Below are positions 16,564 through 25,177 of a DNA stretch of 64,000 nt, piece after piece; the stretch's first letter is position 1; each line of letters starts with the position of its first letter. The position numbers were made by a program, and so were the translations under genes. The notes beneath the pieces were generated by a model. It was not told the DNA's origin and made no database searches. It was given only the letters and a program-made list of their open reading frames with translations. Location: contig NZ_WMBB01000005.1 of NCBI RefSeq assembly GCF_009708175.1, forward strand, positions 310,001 through 374,000. Reading direction: 5' to 3'. The stretch is from Nocardia aurantiaca (lineage in GTDB: Bacteria; Actinomycetota; Actinomycetes; Mycobacteriales; Mycobacteriaceae).

Positions 16564-17474
16564 CCGCCCTCCTCAGGTATCGCAGATATTTTCCCGGGTG
16601 AATCGCTTACGCGCAGATCGCCATTGATGCGATCGGACGTGCGTCGACCCACGTTGCCCGAAGAGTCCTGTGGGCATACGCCTGGCGTCCCGCCTCTTGA
16701 TCCGGACCGCGGCGCGGGACCAATCGTAGATTCGAGCCGATGGCTATGGGATTGCCGGGTTCATTCAACACGATGTGAAGATCGAAATCGAGTGGCGTGC
16801 CGAACACGGGCAACTCGCCTACCATATCTGCCCCATATCTGCCCCATATCTGCCGCCGTATCCGGGGCGAAGCAGCCGGCTGCCGACTGTGAGGCGGCCG
16901 ACGCCGGCGCTCGCGAGCCGTCGGCTGCCCGACCTGGGGGTCGCTCGGCCAGATCAGCATCGGTCGGCCCTCTCGGGTGCGCGAGCGGCGTCGGGGCGGC
17001 CGCTCCGGTCCTTCGGCGAGGTCGCGGTGAATCGTCGAGGGCGTCCGAATATTCGAGGATCGTTAGTACCGACAGGTCTTCGTGTGCCGCGAATGAATTT
17101 CCATCGATTTCGTATTCAGCCCCGCTCGATTCGGGATTGCAATCGTTTCGCCCATTGCGGCGCCCACCAGTAGTGGTCACCCGGGAATTCGCATAACGAG
17201 GACCGGATTCGAAAGTCCGAATGCTTCGACACCATGATCGATACCAATGCCGTCGCGATAATGGTCCCGCGGTGCCGCACCGAATTACCTGCGGCCCGCG
17301 CCGCCCGTGACCCACGGCTGTGTCTCGCGGGTTCGTTCTGGGGCCGCCGCCGCGGCTACGGAACGGTCGTCTTCCAAGAGCGGCACGGCGACTCGCCGGA
17401 TATCCGGGTAGGCTCGCGGACGGATGGCGGCCGGAGACGGCCATGATCGAGGCAAGTCGTCATCAGGGGAACAC
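16564..17474. other. Long gene-free stretch upstream of the desaturase
   Basis: About 900 bases without a supported gene. It is less GC-rich than its surroundings near 17080-17240. It contains the 11-base tandem repeat at 16822-16854. On the minus strand, an ATG at 17235 opens 39 codons ending at 17116 with an aromatic-rich segment (GDHYWWAPQWAKRL), which could be a small gene but has no ribosome binding site. Promoters for the desaturase and for the membrane protein at 16563 should lie here. A decayed gene is possible. Confidence 0.4.
16822..16854. repeat. Three perfect copies of an 11-base tandem repeat
   Basis: The unit CCATATCTGCC is repeated three times without change. An 11-base period is close to one helical turn, so a protein reading this half-site would meet all three on the same DNA face. 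It lies about 260 bases upstream of the membrane protein gene ending its 5' end at 16563 and about 620 bases before the desaturase. Confidence 0.8.
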
Positions 17475-18422
17475 GTGGCGAAATCCATGACTCCAACAGC
17501 ATTGCTGGCAGCACTCGAACCGGTCGCGGAAGCGAATCTGGACCGGCACCTCTCACTGGCCAAGGAATGGCACCCGCACGATTACGTGCCCTGGGACGAG
17601 GGCCGCAACTTCGCGGCCATGGGCGGAATCGACTGGGCGCCCGGACAGTCCCGGCTCGGTGAGGTGGCGCGGGCCGCCATGGTCACCAACCTCCTCACCG
17701 AGGACAACCTGCCCTCCTATCACCGGCTCATCTCCGAATCGTTCTCGCGCGACGGCGCCTGGGGCACCTGGGTGGACCGCTGGACTGCCGAGGAGAACCG
17801 GCACGGCATCGCCATGCGCGACTACCTGGTGGTCACCCGCGGCGTCGACCCGGTGGCGCTGGAGCGGGCCCGCATGATCTGCGTCGGCCAGGGCGTCGAC
17901 GACCCCACCGGCACCGGCGATCACGCCGTCCTGCACGGCGTCGCGTACGTGACCTTCCAGGAACTGGCCACCCGTGTCTCCCACCGCAATACCGGCAAGG
18001 TCTGCCAGGACCCGGTCGCCGACCGGATGCTCGCCCGCATCGCCGCCGACGAGAACCTGCACATGGTCTTCTACCGCAATATCTGCGGCGCGGCTTTGGA
18101 TCTGGTTCCCGACGATGCTCTGGAAGCCATCGTCGCGGTCATCGAGAACTTCCGCATGCCCGGCGCCGGCATGCCCGACTTCCGCCGCAACAGCGTCCTC
18201 CTCGCCAAACACGGCATCTACGATCTGCGCCAGCACCTCGACGAGGTCATCCTCCCGGTACTGCGCAAGTGGAATATCTTCGACCGCACGGACTTCACGC
18301 CGCGGGGTGAGCGGATCCGCGAGAACCTCGCGACCTTCCTGGAGAAGCTCGGCAAGGACGTGGTCCGCTTCGAAGAACACCGCGACCGTGCCCTGGCACG
18401 CGAGACCGCGCGCCGCGGCTGA
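17475..18422 (+). CDS. desA1: Acyl-[ACP] desaturase (DesA1-like)
   Basis: A 315-residue soluble di-iron enzyme that introduces a double bond into ACP-bound fatty acids, in mycobacteria needed for mycolic acid synthesis. The sequence follows M. tuberculosis DesA1 closely: LEPVAEANLDRHLS, NPHDY-like HPHDYVPW, LLTEDNLPSYHR (first Glu ligand), RWTAEENRHGIAMRDYLVV (Glu-x2-His), FQELATRVSHRNTGK (Glu) and ADENLHMVFYR (Glu-x2-His). All six metal ligands are present. The GTG at 17475 is chosen from AGGGGA eight bases upstream; an ATG at 17487 is an alternative. It is alone with a long upstream region, so regulation may be complex. Confidence 0.93.
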   Translation: MAKSMTPTALLAALEPVAEANLDRHLSLAKEWHPHDYVPWDEGRNFAAMGGIDWAPGQSRLGEVARAAMVTNLLTEDNLPSYHRLISESFSRDGAWGTWVDRWTAEENRHGIAMRDYLVVTRGVDPVALERARMICVGQGVDDPTGTGDHAVLHGVAYVTFQELATRVSHRNTGKVCQDPVADRMLARIAADENLHMVFYRNICGAALDLVPDDALEAIVAVIENFRMPGAGMPDFRRNSVLLAKHGIYDLRQHLDEVILPVLRKWNIFDRTDFTPRGERIRENLATFLEKLGKDVVRFEEHRDRALARETARRG

Positions 18423-18544
18423 CCACCGCCTCACCCACATGTGAACACCCATCGAACTGTCCACACGCCCCGATTTCTCGCCGAGCCCCCGCGCTCCACC
18501 CTCGCTAGGGTGTGGAGCACGACGAAGGGGGAGGCATGTCAGAC

Positions 18545-18844
18545 ATGTTGCGCGCCGACATCATGGCGCTCCGAATCATGGCGGCGGGCATCCGCGCCGA
18601 AGCCGACGCCATCACCGCGATCGACCCGATCGACCTCATTGCGAAAGTCGGCCGGGCCATGCCCAATTCGGCCATCGGCGCCGCCGCCGTCACGGTCGGC
18701 GAACCTCTGTTGACGGTCGTGCGCCGCCTGGCCACCCACCTTCGAACCTTCGCCGACACCACCGACCATGGCGTGACCACCTACGAGGCCACCGAACTAG
18801 CCCTGAGAACCCAGTTGGACGGCTATCTGCACAGCACGTCCTGA
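18545..18844 (+). CDS. EspC-like type VII secretion target protein
   Basis: A 99-residue helical protein of the kind annotated as ESX-1 secretion-associated EspC-like (DUF2580). The pattern is an amphipathic N-terminal helix (DIMALRIMAAGIRAEADAI), a small central loop with Gly/Ala and a long second helix (VVRRLATHLRTFADTTDHGV) followed by YEATE, a family-like ending. No WXG motif is present, as usual for this family. The strong GGGGGAGG lies one base before the ATG at 18536 and ten before the ATG at 18545, so I choose 18545. It is directly followed by the DUF1023 hydrolase gene, 59 bases on, probably as one transcript. Confidence 0.7.
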   Translation: MLRADIMALRIMAAGIRAEADAITAIDPIDLIAKVGRAMPNSAIGAAAVTVGEPLLTVVRRLATHLRTFADTTDHGVTTYEATELALRTQLDGYLHSTS

Positions 18845-18903
18845 CGTCGGCGTGATTGCGCGCCGACTTCCCGAGGTGTGCACCACGACGCGAGGGAGGG
18901 CCG

Positions 18904-20577
18904 ATGGCGCGAGCGAGATTCTCGCAGGTGCGAGGGTGGGATCCCGGGACCGCGACCCGGGCCGGTTCGGCTGTGGCAGCGGCTGATTCGGCCTTCTCGG
19001 CGGCGATGGCGCGGGTGGGGCGTGCGGTCGACACGGCGGTTTCGGGATGGCGGGGAGCGGCCGGAACAGCGGCGGCACTGCGGGCGCTCGAATCGCAACT
19101 GGCAGCCAACCACATCGGCGCGGCACTGCTGGATATCGCGGACGCGTTCGCCGAGGCGGGGGCGCTCGAGCGAGTGCGCGTGCTGGTCGGGCAGATCGGG
19201 GACGAGGCTCGCGCCAGCGGCTGCCGGATCGCGGAGGACGGTACGGTGTCCGCGCCGCGCTCGGATACCGGGAACCTGGCGCTGGACTTGATCTTTCAGG
19301 CGGGATTCGACGCGAAGGCGAAGGAGCTGCAGGCGCGGCTGGTGCCGCTGCTCGATTCGGCTGGGGAGATCGACGAGCGGGCCGGGGCGCGGCTCGACGC
19401 GGCTGTGCGCGCCCTGGCCGGGTTGAACGCGGACCCGACCGGTGGTGGTCCGAGTTTTCGGGTCGCAGGGTTGCTCGACGGGACCGCGCTCTTGCCGGAG
19501 GATCCGAAAGCTCTTTGTGCACTGTGGAAATCGCTGCCACCCGCGGATCAGGACGCGCTGTTCGCGGCCGACCCCTTGATCGGGGATCACGACGGGATAC
19601 CCGTCCTCGCCCGGGATCACTACAACCGACTCGCGATGCGACGCTTGCGGGCCGACGCCGCCGCGGACGATCAGCGGCTGGCCGATCAGCACCGCGATTG
19701 GCTGCGAGGTGAGAACCTTCCGGCCACCGGCGACGGCTGGGTTCGGCTGCGGGCGTGGGAAGCCGCCCGAGGCGAGGCACTGACGCGGGCTGCCGGGTAT
19801 GCGGCGCTGGAGGAACAGGCCGGGGACGCGGCCGCTGGGCGGTTGTTGCTGGCGGTGGACGGGAATGGGCATGGCGCTGTCGCGCTGAATAATCCGGACA
19901 CCGCCGTCAATGTCGCGACCTTCGTTCCGGGCACGGGCTCGTCGCTCACCGACATCGGGCGCGGGATGGATCGGGCCGCCGCGCTGCTCGCCGCGGCGGA
20001 GCGGGCCGATCCGGGCGCGCGGACATCGGTCATCGCCTGGTACGGATACGACGCGCCGCCGAATCTGGCCGAGGCCGCGCGGGATCGGCGAGCCCGGGCG
20101 GGAGCGCCCGCACTGGACCGGTTCGAGTCCGGGCTGCGGGCCACGCACCCGGGGCCGGCGGCCCATCAGACGGTCATCGGGCACAGCTACGGGAGCACGC
20201 TGATCGGAGCGGCGGCCAGCGGAGCGAACTCTCTCGAGGCAGACGATGTGGTGTTCGTGGGAAGCCCGGGAGTGGATGTTCGCGACGTTTCGGAATTGCG
20301 GTTGTCGGGTATTCCTGCGGGCCACAACGGTGCGCATGTCTTCGCGACCGCCGACCCCGCGGATCCCGTCCCGAGGTTCGGTCAGTTTCTGCACGGGGTC
20401 GATCCGGTCGATCGCGAATTTTCCGCAACGGTTTTCACATCTTCGGGCGACAGTATCGGGCTTCCGGTGTTGAGCGCCATGCCGTTCGACGTCTCGTCTC
20501 ACGGAAACTACTGGGAACCTGGCAATCCGGGCCTGTGGCATCAGGGCGAAATCATCGCCGGACGCTATGTCAGATGA
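18904..20577 (+). CDS. DUF1023 alpha/beta hydrolase with helical N-terminal domain
   Basis: A 557-residue protein. The N-terminal 230 residues are helical and Ala-rich, with the start RFSQVRGWDPGTATRAGSAV and a heptad-like 40-130, resembling the partner-binding helices of type VII secretion substrates. A linker (230-340) follows, then the alpha/beta hydrolase DUF1023 domain with nucleophile Ser428 in GHSYGST; likely Asp484 and His533 complete the triad. GAGGGAGGG precedes the ATG at 18904, so the upstream in-frame ATG at 18856 is rejected. It follows an EspC-like gene, an arrangement suggesting the pair is exported together. Substrate is unknown; phospholipid or ester hydrolysis is possible. 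Confidence 0.85.
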   Translation: MARARFSQVRGWDPGTATRAGSAVAAADSAFSAAMARVGRAVDTAVSGWRGAAGTAAALRALESQLAANHIGAALLDIADAFAEAGALERVRVLVGQIGDEARASGCRIAEDGTVSAPRSDTGNLALDLIFQAGFDAKAKELQARLVPLLDSAGEIDERAGARLDAAVRALAGLNADPTGGGPSFRVAGLLDGTALLPEDPKALCALWKSLPPADQDALFAADPLIGDHDGIPVLARDHYNRLAMRRLRADAAADDQRLADQHRDWLRGENLPATGDGWVRLRAWEAARGEALTRAAGYAALEEQAGDAAAGRLLLAVDGNGHGAVALNNPDTAVNVATFVPGTGSSLTDIGRGMDRAAALLAAAERADPGARTSVIAWYGYDAPPNLAEAARDRRARAGAPALDRFESGLRATHPGPAAHQTVIGHSYGSTLIGAAASGANSLEADDVVFVGSPGVDVRDVSELRLSGIPAGHNGAHVFATADPADPVPRFGQFLHGVDPVDREFSATVFTSSGDSIGLPVLSAMPFDVSSHGNYWEPGNPGLWHQGEIIAGRYVR

Positions 20578-20739
20578 TGCCGAACGGGCGGTTCGTTGCG
20601 TCGTGATAGCCGTAACCGCTGGTAGCGGATTCGTTGCTGAAGCTCACGTGCCGCTACCCTGAGCGGCCGACCAAACTGGTTTGAAACGGTCTGGTTCATG
20701 CTAGGGTGCCGTGAGGTTGGATTGGGAAGTCGGAGACAA

Positions 20740-21585
20740 ATGCGCACTGAGAACATCAATAGGAAGTTCAAACTGCATGACGAGCGCAGGATTGCCGCCC
20801 AACTTCCAGAGCAACTTCATGGTTTGGATGTCATCGGTTTTGGGAAGTTAGAAGAGTTTCCGGGTGAGTTGCTGAACTCCTTCGGGGAATTCGCGAACGG
20901 CTCGGTGTCTCCGCGCTCGCGCATCTATCGCAATGCTCAGCCGAACCTGATCGACGCCTGGCTGCTGGAGTTGTTGCGCGGCGCGCGCATCGGCGACCGC
21001 TTCTACCTACGTACCGGGCTCGAGTACTTCCCCTGGGCGGACTGCCGGGTCCTCGACCACCGCTGGCTGGAGTCCCTGCGCCGCGTGATGGGCACGAACC
21101 AGGGTTACATCGCGCACGACAAGAATTCGGCCGTCATGACCCTCGGCACACAGTACGAGGTGCTCGGCTTCGTCACCGGCTCCGATCTGCCGAGCGCGTC
21201 CGACCTCGCGCCGGTCGAGGAGACCCCCACCCGCCGCATCGTCCACGCTCCCGCCGGATCGCCCGATCAGGTGACCACCGTGCTGAGCGACGACCTGCGG
21301 GCCCGTCGCCTGGCGTCCCTGACCTCGGACGCGCCCGCTGCCCGCGATCAGAACCCGGCCTCGGCGCCGATGTCCATGCCGGACCCGCCCGCGACCCCCT
21401 CCCAGGACGGATCGGCCCCCGAGATCGTCGAGGTGCGCCCGGCTCCAGAGCCGGACGCGGCCACCGCTCCCGAGGACTCGACGCCGGAGCCTGCCGTGCC
21501 GGAGACCGCCGAGCCCGTCGCCGCGGAACCGGTGGCCCTGGCCGACGAGGCGCCCACCCAGCTGATCACCCGCATCAAGGACTGA
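20740..21585 (+). CDS. Hypothetical protein with a Pro/Ala/Glu-rich tail
   Basis: A 281-residue protein. The first 150 residues are globular with conserved-looking aromatic segments (GLEYFPWADCRVLDHRWLESLRR) and no signal peptide. From about 165 to the end it is low-complexity, rich in Pro, Ala, Glu and Asp, with repeated short PEP- and EPVA-like units. The start at 20740 has GGAG eight bases upstream. I do not recognise the family. The acidic tail suggests an intrinsically disordered region, perhaps for protein binding. The first third reads from an area of lower GC than the rest. Confidence 0.65.
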   Translation: MRTENINRKFKLHDERRIAAQLPEQLHGLDVIGFGKLEEFPGELLNSFGEFANGSVSPRSRIYRNAQPNLIDAWLLELLRGARIGDRFYLRTGLEYFPWADCRVLDHRWLESLRRVMGTNQGYIAHDKNSAVMTLGTQYEVLGFVTGSDLPSASDLAPVEETPTRRIVHAPAGSPDQVTTVLSDDLRARRLASLTSDAPAARDQNPASAPMSMPDPPATPSQDGSAPEIVEVRPAPEPDAATAPEDSTPEPAVPETAEPVAAEPVALADEAPTQLITRIKD

Positions 21586-21611
21586 CTGTCGCGCCACCCA
21601 TGACCGTCCAG

Positions 21612-21701
21612 CGAACTCGCCGAACGATCGTGGGTCCAGAGCGAACCGGCAGGGCCCGGCCTACGTTGTTCTGATACGCCGGGCTTCGTTCGCCGAGTTC
21701 G
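21612..21701. repeat. Long-range inverted repeat before the DUF2231 gene
   Basis: The 16 bases at 21612-21627 and the 16 bases at 21686-21701 are complementary except for one position, with about 58 bases between. The right arm ends 11 bases before the ATG at 21713, so a transcript from upstream could fold the arms together and hide or expose the start region. It might instead act as a terminator of the 20740 gene. Confidence 0.45.
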
Positions 21702-21712
21702 AAAGAGCCGAT

Positions 21713-22177
21713 ATGTCGACATTCAATGGGCTGCCCGCCCATGTCCTACTCGTGCACGTGATTGTCGTGCTGGTCCCGCTGACCGCGGCACTGCTGATCC
21801 TGTGCGCATTGTGGCCCGCGGCCCGCGGCCGGTTGATCTGGCCCGTGGTCGGGCTGGCGGTGCTGGTCACGGCCCTGACGCCGGTGACCGTGGAGGCGGG
21901 GGAGTGGTTCCAGCGTCAGCTCGGCATGCCGCCGGTGGTGGACGAGCACGCCAGGCTCGGGCATCAGATGCTGTATTTCGTTCCGCCGCTGCTGATTTCG
22001 GCTGTGGTACTCGCGTTCGCGCATCTGCGGCAGGAGCGCGGGAAAGCGGTGGGCCGGGCGGCGGTGGCGGTGATCGCGCTGCTGGCGATCGCGACCGGTG
22101 CGGCGGCCGTGTGGCAGACCTACCGGGTCGGGGATTCAGGAGCGCACGCGGTCTGGAACGGCGTACTCAACCACTAG
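21713..22177 (+). CDS. DUF2231 membrane protein
   Basis: A 154-residue protein with four hydrophobic segments (about 10-32, 40-58, 82-102, 112-130). The opening FNGLPAHVLLVHVIVVLVPL is the hallmark of DUF2231, predicted to be related to haem- or metal-handling four-helix membrane proteins because of its conserved histidines (here His10, His15, His79 and others). Function is not established. It is convergent with lexA, separated by a strong hairpin. Start ATG at 21713 gives the family N-terminus. Confidence 0.85.
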   Translation: MSTFNGLPAHVLLVHVIVVLVPLTAALLILCALWPAARGRLIWPVVGLAVLVTALTPVTVEAGEWFQRQLGMPPVVDEHARLGHQMLYFVPPLLISAVVLAFAHLRQERGKAVGRAAVAVIALLAIATGAAAVWQTYRVGDSGAHAVWNGVLNH

Positions 22178-22187
22178 CGACGATGAC

Positions 22188-22235
22188 TGTCGTGACCCGG
22201 CGGCCGGTCTGCGGGGCGGTCGCCGGGTCACGACA
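22188..22235. terminator. Bidirectional hairpin between the DUF2231 gene and lexA
   Basis: A perfect 15-base inverted repeat: TGTCGTGACCCGGCG at 22188-22202 pairs with the complementary 22221-22235, leaving an 18-base loop. It lies between two convergent stops (22177 and 22248), the usual place for a shared terminator. No U-tract. Confidence 0.75.
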
Positions 22236-22247
22236 GCGCGGGCACGG

Positions 22248-23003
22248 TCAGATCTTGCGGATGACCGTGACGACCTTGCCGAGAATCTGGGCGTCATTGC
22301 CCGGAATCGGCTCGAACAGGGGATTGTGCGGCATCAGCCACACCTGGGAACCGGTGCGCTTGAAGGTCTTCACGGTGGCCTCGCCCTCGATCATGGCGGC
22401 CACGATGTCACCGTTGTCGGCCACGTTCTGCTGGCGCACGACCACCCAGTCGCCGTCGCAGATGGCGGCGTCGATCATGGACTGACCGACGACCTTCAGT
22501 AGGAAAAGCGAACCCTCGCCGACCAGTTCACGCGGCAGCGGGAAGACATCCTCGACGGCCTGCTCGGCCAGGATCGGACCACCGGCGGCGATCCGGCCCA
22601 GCACCGGAACATAGGTCGGGATGGGGTGCTCGTCGGAGGACTCGGTCTCGGCATTGACCGCGCGCAGCTGCGACACCCCGGCGGTGGCGCGCACCGCCGT
22701 CTCGTCCAGACCCCGGACGTCCACGGCGCGTGGACGATTCGGGTCGCGGCGTAGATAACCCTTGCGCTCGAGCGCTCGGAGCTGGTGCGCCACCGAGGAA
22801 GTCGAGGTGAGGCCGACGGCATCACCGATTTCGCGGATGCTGGGCGGATAGCCACGATCGTGCACCGAGGTGCGGATGACCTCCAGCACCTTGCGTTGGC
22901 GCACGGTCAGATCGGCGCCGGCGCCGGATGATTCGGACAGGGGGTCGTCACCGTCGGGACCAAGGGGTCCGTTCTCACCGTCCACGCCGCCGTGTTCGCT
23001 CAC
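22248..23003 (-). CDS. lexA: LexA repressor
   Basis: A 251-residue SOS repressor. The N-terminal winged helix (about 30-95) has [27 protein letters not shown] and [16 protein letters not shown]. The autoproteolytic domain has the Ala140-Gly141 cleavage site in GRIAAGGPI, nucleophile Ser175 in VVGQSMIDA and Lys212 in ATVKTFKR. The GTG at 23003 is chosen from GGAGG nine bases upstream; an in-frame GTG at 23036 has no such site. Before the winged helix is a 30-residue flexible tail typical of high-GC Gram-positive LexA. Its own SOS box lies at 23115-23130. The divergent gene at 23259 is probably repressed by it. Confidence 0.97.
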   Translation of the reverse strand: MSEHGGVDGENGPLGPDGDDPLSESSGAGADLTVRQRKVLEVIRTSVHDRGYPPSIREIGDAVGLTSTSSVAHQLRALERKGYLRRDPNRPRAVDVRGLDETAVRATAGVSQLRAVNAETESSDEHPIPTYVPVLGRIAAGGPILAEQAVEDVFPLPRELVGEGSLFLLKVVGQSMIDAAICDGDWVVVRQQNVADNGDIVAAMIEGEATVKTFKRTGSQVWLMPHNPLFEPIPGNDAQILGKVVTVIRKI

Positions 23004-23114
23004 CGCCGCCGTCCTCCGTTCACTGCTGTCGCTCACCGGAATTCGTTCCCGAACACGGTCGGTCGTGCGTCCGGGGAACTCGTGTCTCGACTGTAGTCCG
23101 TGTGACGCGTGTGA

Positions 23115-23130
23115 TCAAACATCTGTTCGA
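23115..23130. promoter_or_regulatory. SOS box for lexA
   Basis: The sequence TCAAACATCTGTTCGA differs at one base from the actinobacterial LexA consensus TCGAAC-N4-GTTCGA. It lies 112 bases before the lexA start codon, consistent with autoregulation. Confidence 0.8.
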
Positions 23131-23178
23131 CGCATGTCGGGGAAATCAGTGACATTGTCGGTGCGTCGTGGTAGAACT

Positions 23179-23194
23179 TCGAACATCAGTTCTT
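23179..23194. promoter_or_regulatory. Second SOS box, before the divergent membrane gene
   Basis: The sequence TCGAACATCAGTTCTT has a perfect left half-site and GTTC of the right half-site. It lies 65 bases before the ATG at 23259, and a further TTCGAAC follows at once. It could regulate both divergent genes. Confidence 0.7.
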
Positions 23195-23258
23195 CGAACA
23201 CATGATCGAGTCAGTCGTCCAGCATCATTCGGTCCGCCCTACCTTGGAGGTTTCTTCG

Positions 23259-23663
23259 ATGCGCGCCGTGGTCAGCGAAATCGACACTCTCGGAAGTGAT
23301 CTGGGATTCGACAGCATCCCCTGGGGGCTGCGTTCCGACCGGTCTCCGGACCGCATGACGGAGGTCGCGACACATCCCGTGGCGGACCGCCGCCCCTGTC
23401 GCGCCCGGGTGCGGCCCACGGCTCGCCAGAGTGTTCGGCCCGACCACCTCGTGGCGCGACACGCCGCCCGGCGCGCCCGGGGCATGCATCCACTGGAGCG
23501 GGTGCGGCGCGCCCAGATCGGCCTCGCGGCGCTGGCCGTTTCCGCGCTGGTGAGCGCGCTGGCCGTGGCCGCCCTGATCGGCCTGGCGCAACTGCGTTCC
23601 GGCGACTTCGATTCGCAGACCGCTCCGCCCTCGGTGCGGATGGTCCAGGCGCCGGCGCGGTAG
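23259..23663 (+). CDS. Small SOS-controlled single-pass membrane protein
   Basis: A 134-residue protein, divergent from lexA, with GGAGG eight bases before its ATG. The first 85 residues are polar and very basic (several Arg-rich runs), followed by a single membrane helix (about 86-111: QIGLAALAVSALVSALAVA and on) and a short 23-residue outer tail. The position matches M. tuberculosis Rv2719c (ChiZ) and the place of other SOS cell-division inhibitors, which have one TM helix and often a LysM domain outside. No LysM is present here, and none appears in other frames downstream. I infer a DivS/YneA-like division blocker, by position and topology only. Confidence 0.75.
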   Translation: MRAVVSEIDTLGSDLGFDSIPWGLRSDRSPDRMTEVATHPVADRRPCRARVRPTARQSVRPDHLVARHAARRARGMHPLERVRRAQIGLAALAVSALVSALAVAALIGLAQLRSGDFDSQTAPPSVRMVQAPAR

Positions 23664-23848
23664 CGGCGCCGATGCTCCACTGGTTGCCGCGTCGTAACCA
23701 TTGTGCGAGATAGGGATCAACGGTCATCGTCGTGGCCGAAAATGCAGATTGAAAACTGAGACGCGTTGCTAGCCTCCCCCTGAATGTGACGCAGGCTACA
23801 TCCGCGCGGATCGGCATCCGACCCGCGCGCACAGCGACAGGGGGCGTG

Positions 23849-25072
23849 ATGCCGAGAGTTCGGGGGCTGGTTCGGGTGGCCGGTGTCCTCATCGGCCTGA
23901 TGATCGGGCTGGTGACCACACCGGCGGCACACGGGGAATCCGCCTATGCCGCGTATCTTGACCTGCCGTCGGTCAATGGTGACGGTGCGGGCGGCGGCGG
24001 ATTGAATCCCGCCTTGCCCCTCGAACCGGACACGCTGCGCGCCGCGCTCGACGAGGCGCGTGCCGCGGGTGTCGAGCCGCGGCATTATGCGACGCTGTTG
24101 CACCAGTACTGGCTCGTGACCGCCACCCGTAATGCCGATATCGATCTGGCCGGGTGGGATCCCGCGCGCGGCGTCGCGGCCAATACCCGCACCTTCACCC
24201 AGGTGTACGTGAATTACCTGCGGCTCAACAATGCTCATCCGGACTACTGGTGGACCGGGCTGGCCGGACTGGCGGGCGGTTCGTTCGCCTCGGGGTTTTT
24301 CGATATGGGCGATGCGTCGGCCATCGTCAGCGTGCCGGGCGTCCATCAACTCGGCGGTGGTGTGGCCGATCTGCTGCGCGACACCCCGCCGCAGCTGCTG
24401 GACCAGCTGCCGGGCGACATCCGAACCCTCGTCACCGAGGGCGAGCGGCTCACCGCCGAGGATCTGTCGTGGTATCAGACCCGGCTGATGATCATGCAGA
24501 AGCACATTTTCATCGATCAGGTGCCCATGCACGAGGCGTACGCGGCCGCGGGCCTGGCCGGGGTCGAGGAGATGTACCGGGCCGGCGTGCTCGATGAGAA
24601 TGCCATCACGGCTTGGCGGGAGATCGACGCGGGCACCGCCGACGGGCTGGCCGATGCCGCGTTGCGCATGACCGACCGGGAACAGAACCAGATCATCGCC
24701 GACCAGTGGGACCTCACCTCGCAGGGGCGCGGGTCCATGGGCCGGGTCATGACCTATGTGAGCACCATCGCCGGCAAGGCCGCCGTCCCCGGCGTGCGTG
24801 CGCCGGGCGTCTTCGCACCCACCACGCTCACCTCGGGCACGATGTCGCTGCGCGCCCCGCTGCCGGACTTCAACTGGGCCGACCGCGACACGCGGTGGAA
24901 CTACATCGTCCATGATCTGCTGCCGCGCTATCTGGAGCTGTGCGCGAATCCGGCCGCCGCGAGACCGGTTCTGGCCGTACCGTTCTCGGTCATGCTGGCC
25001 AAGGGCAGGCTGATGCAGCGGCTGCCGGACCTGCTCGCGGACATGACCGCGCAATGGCAGCTGACCACCTGA
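23849..25072 (+). CDS. Secreted protein of unknown function, 407 aa
   Basis: A 407-residue protein with a Sec signal peptide (basic start MPRVRG, hydrophobic 8-24, cleavage likely after AAHG). The mature part is mostly helical and rich in conserved aromatics: HYATLLHQYWLVTATRNADI, PDYWWTGLAGLAGG, WYQTRLMIMQKHIF and REQNQIIADQWDL. I do not recognise the family. It has a single cysteine (ELCANPA). The ATG at 23849 has GGGGG six bases upstream. No membrane anchor is seen at the C-terminus. It lies between the SOS gene and nrdR, where mycobacteria have no counterpart. Confidence 0.75.
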   Translation: MPRVRGLVRVAGVLIGLMIGLVTTPAAHGESAYAAYLDLPSVNGDGAGGGGLNPALPLEPDTLRAALDEARAAGVEPRHYATLLHQYWLVTATRNADIDLAGWDPARGVAANTRTFTQVYVNYLRLNNAHPDYWWTGLAGLAGGSFASGFFDMGDASAIVSVPGVHQLGGGVADLLRDTPPQLLDQLPGDIRTLVTEGERLTAEDLSWYQTRLMIMQKHIFIDQVPMHEAYAAAGLAGVEEMYRAGVLDENAITAWREIDAGTADGLADAALRMTDREQNQIIADQWDLTSQGRGSMGRVMTYVSTIAGKAAVPGVRAPGVFAPTTLTSGTMSLRAPLPDFNWADRDTRWNYIVHDLLPRYLELCANPAAARPVLAVPFSVMLAKGRLMQRLPDLLADMTAQWQLTT

Positions 25073-25123
25073 TCGGGGCCTGGTGACACGGGCGGACGCC
25101 GCCGACCGCATCCGCCACGGTAT

Positions 25124-25141
25124 CCTCGAGATTGCTCGAGG
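25124..25141. promoter_or_regulatory. Inverted repeat before nrdR
   Basis: CCTCGAG at 25124-25130 and its perfect complement CTCGAGG at 25135-25141 are separated by ATTG. It lies 36 bases before the nrdR start and could be an operator or a small hairpin in the leader. It does not match the NrdR box. Confidence 0.4.
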
Positions 25142-25177
25142 TTGCTGTGGAGCCCAGGCATCGACGAAGGATCCCGG

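Noticed and set aside
16564-17474. tRNA, rRNA or CRISPR in the long gene-free stretch
   Set aside because: No cloverleaf, rRNA core sequence or spaced direct repeats were seen; the 11-base repeats are contiguous and lack spacers.
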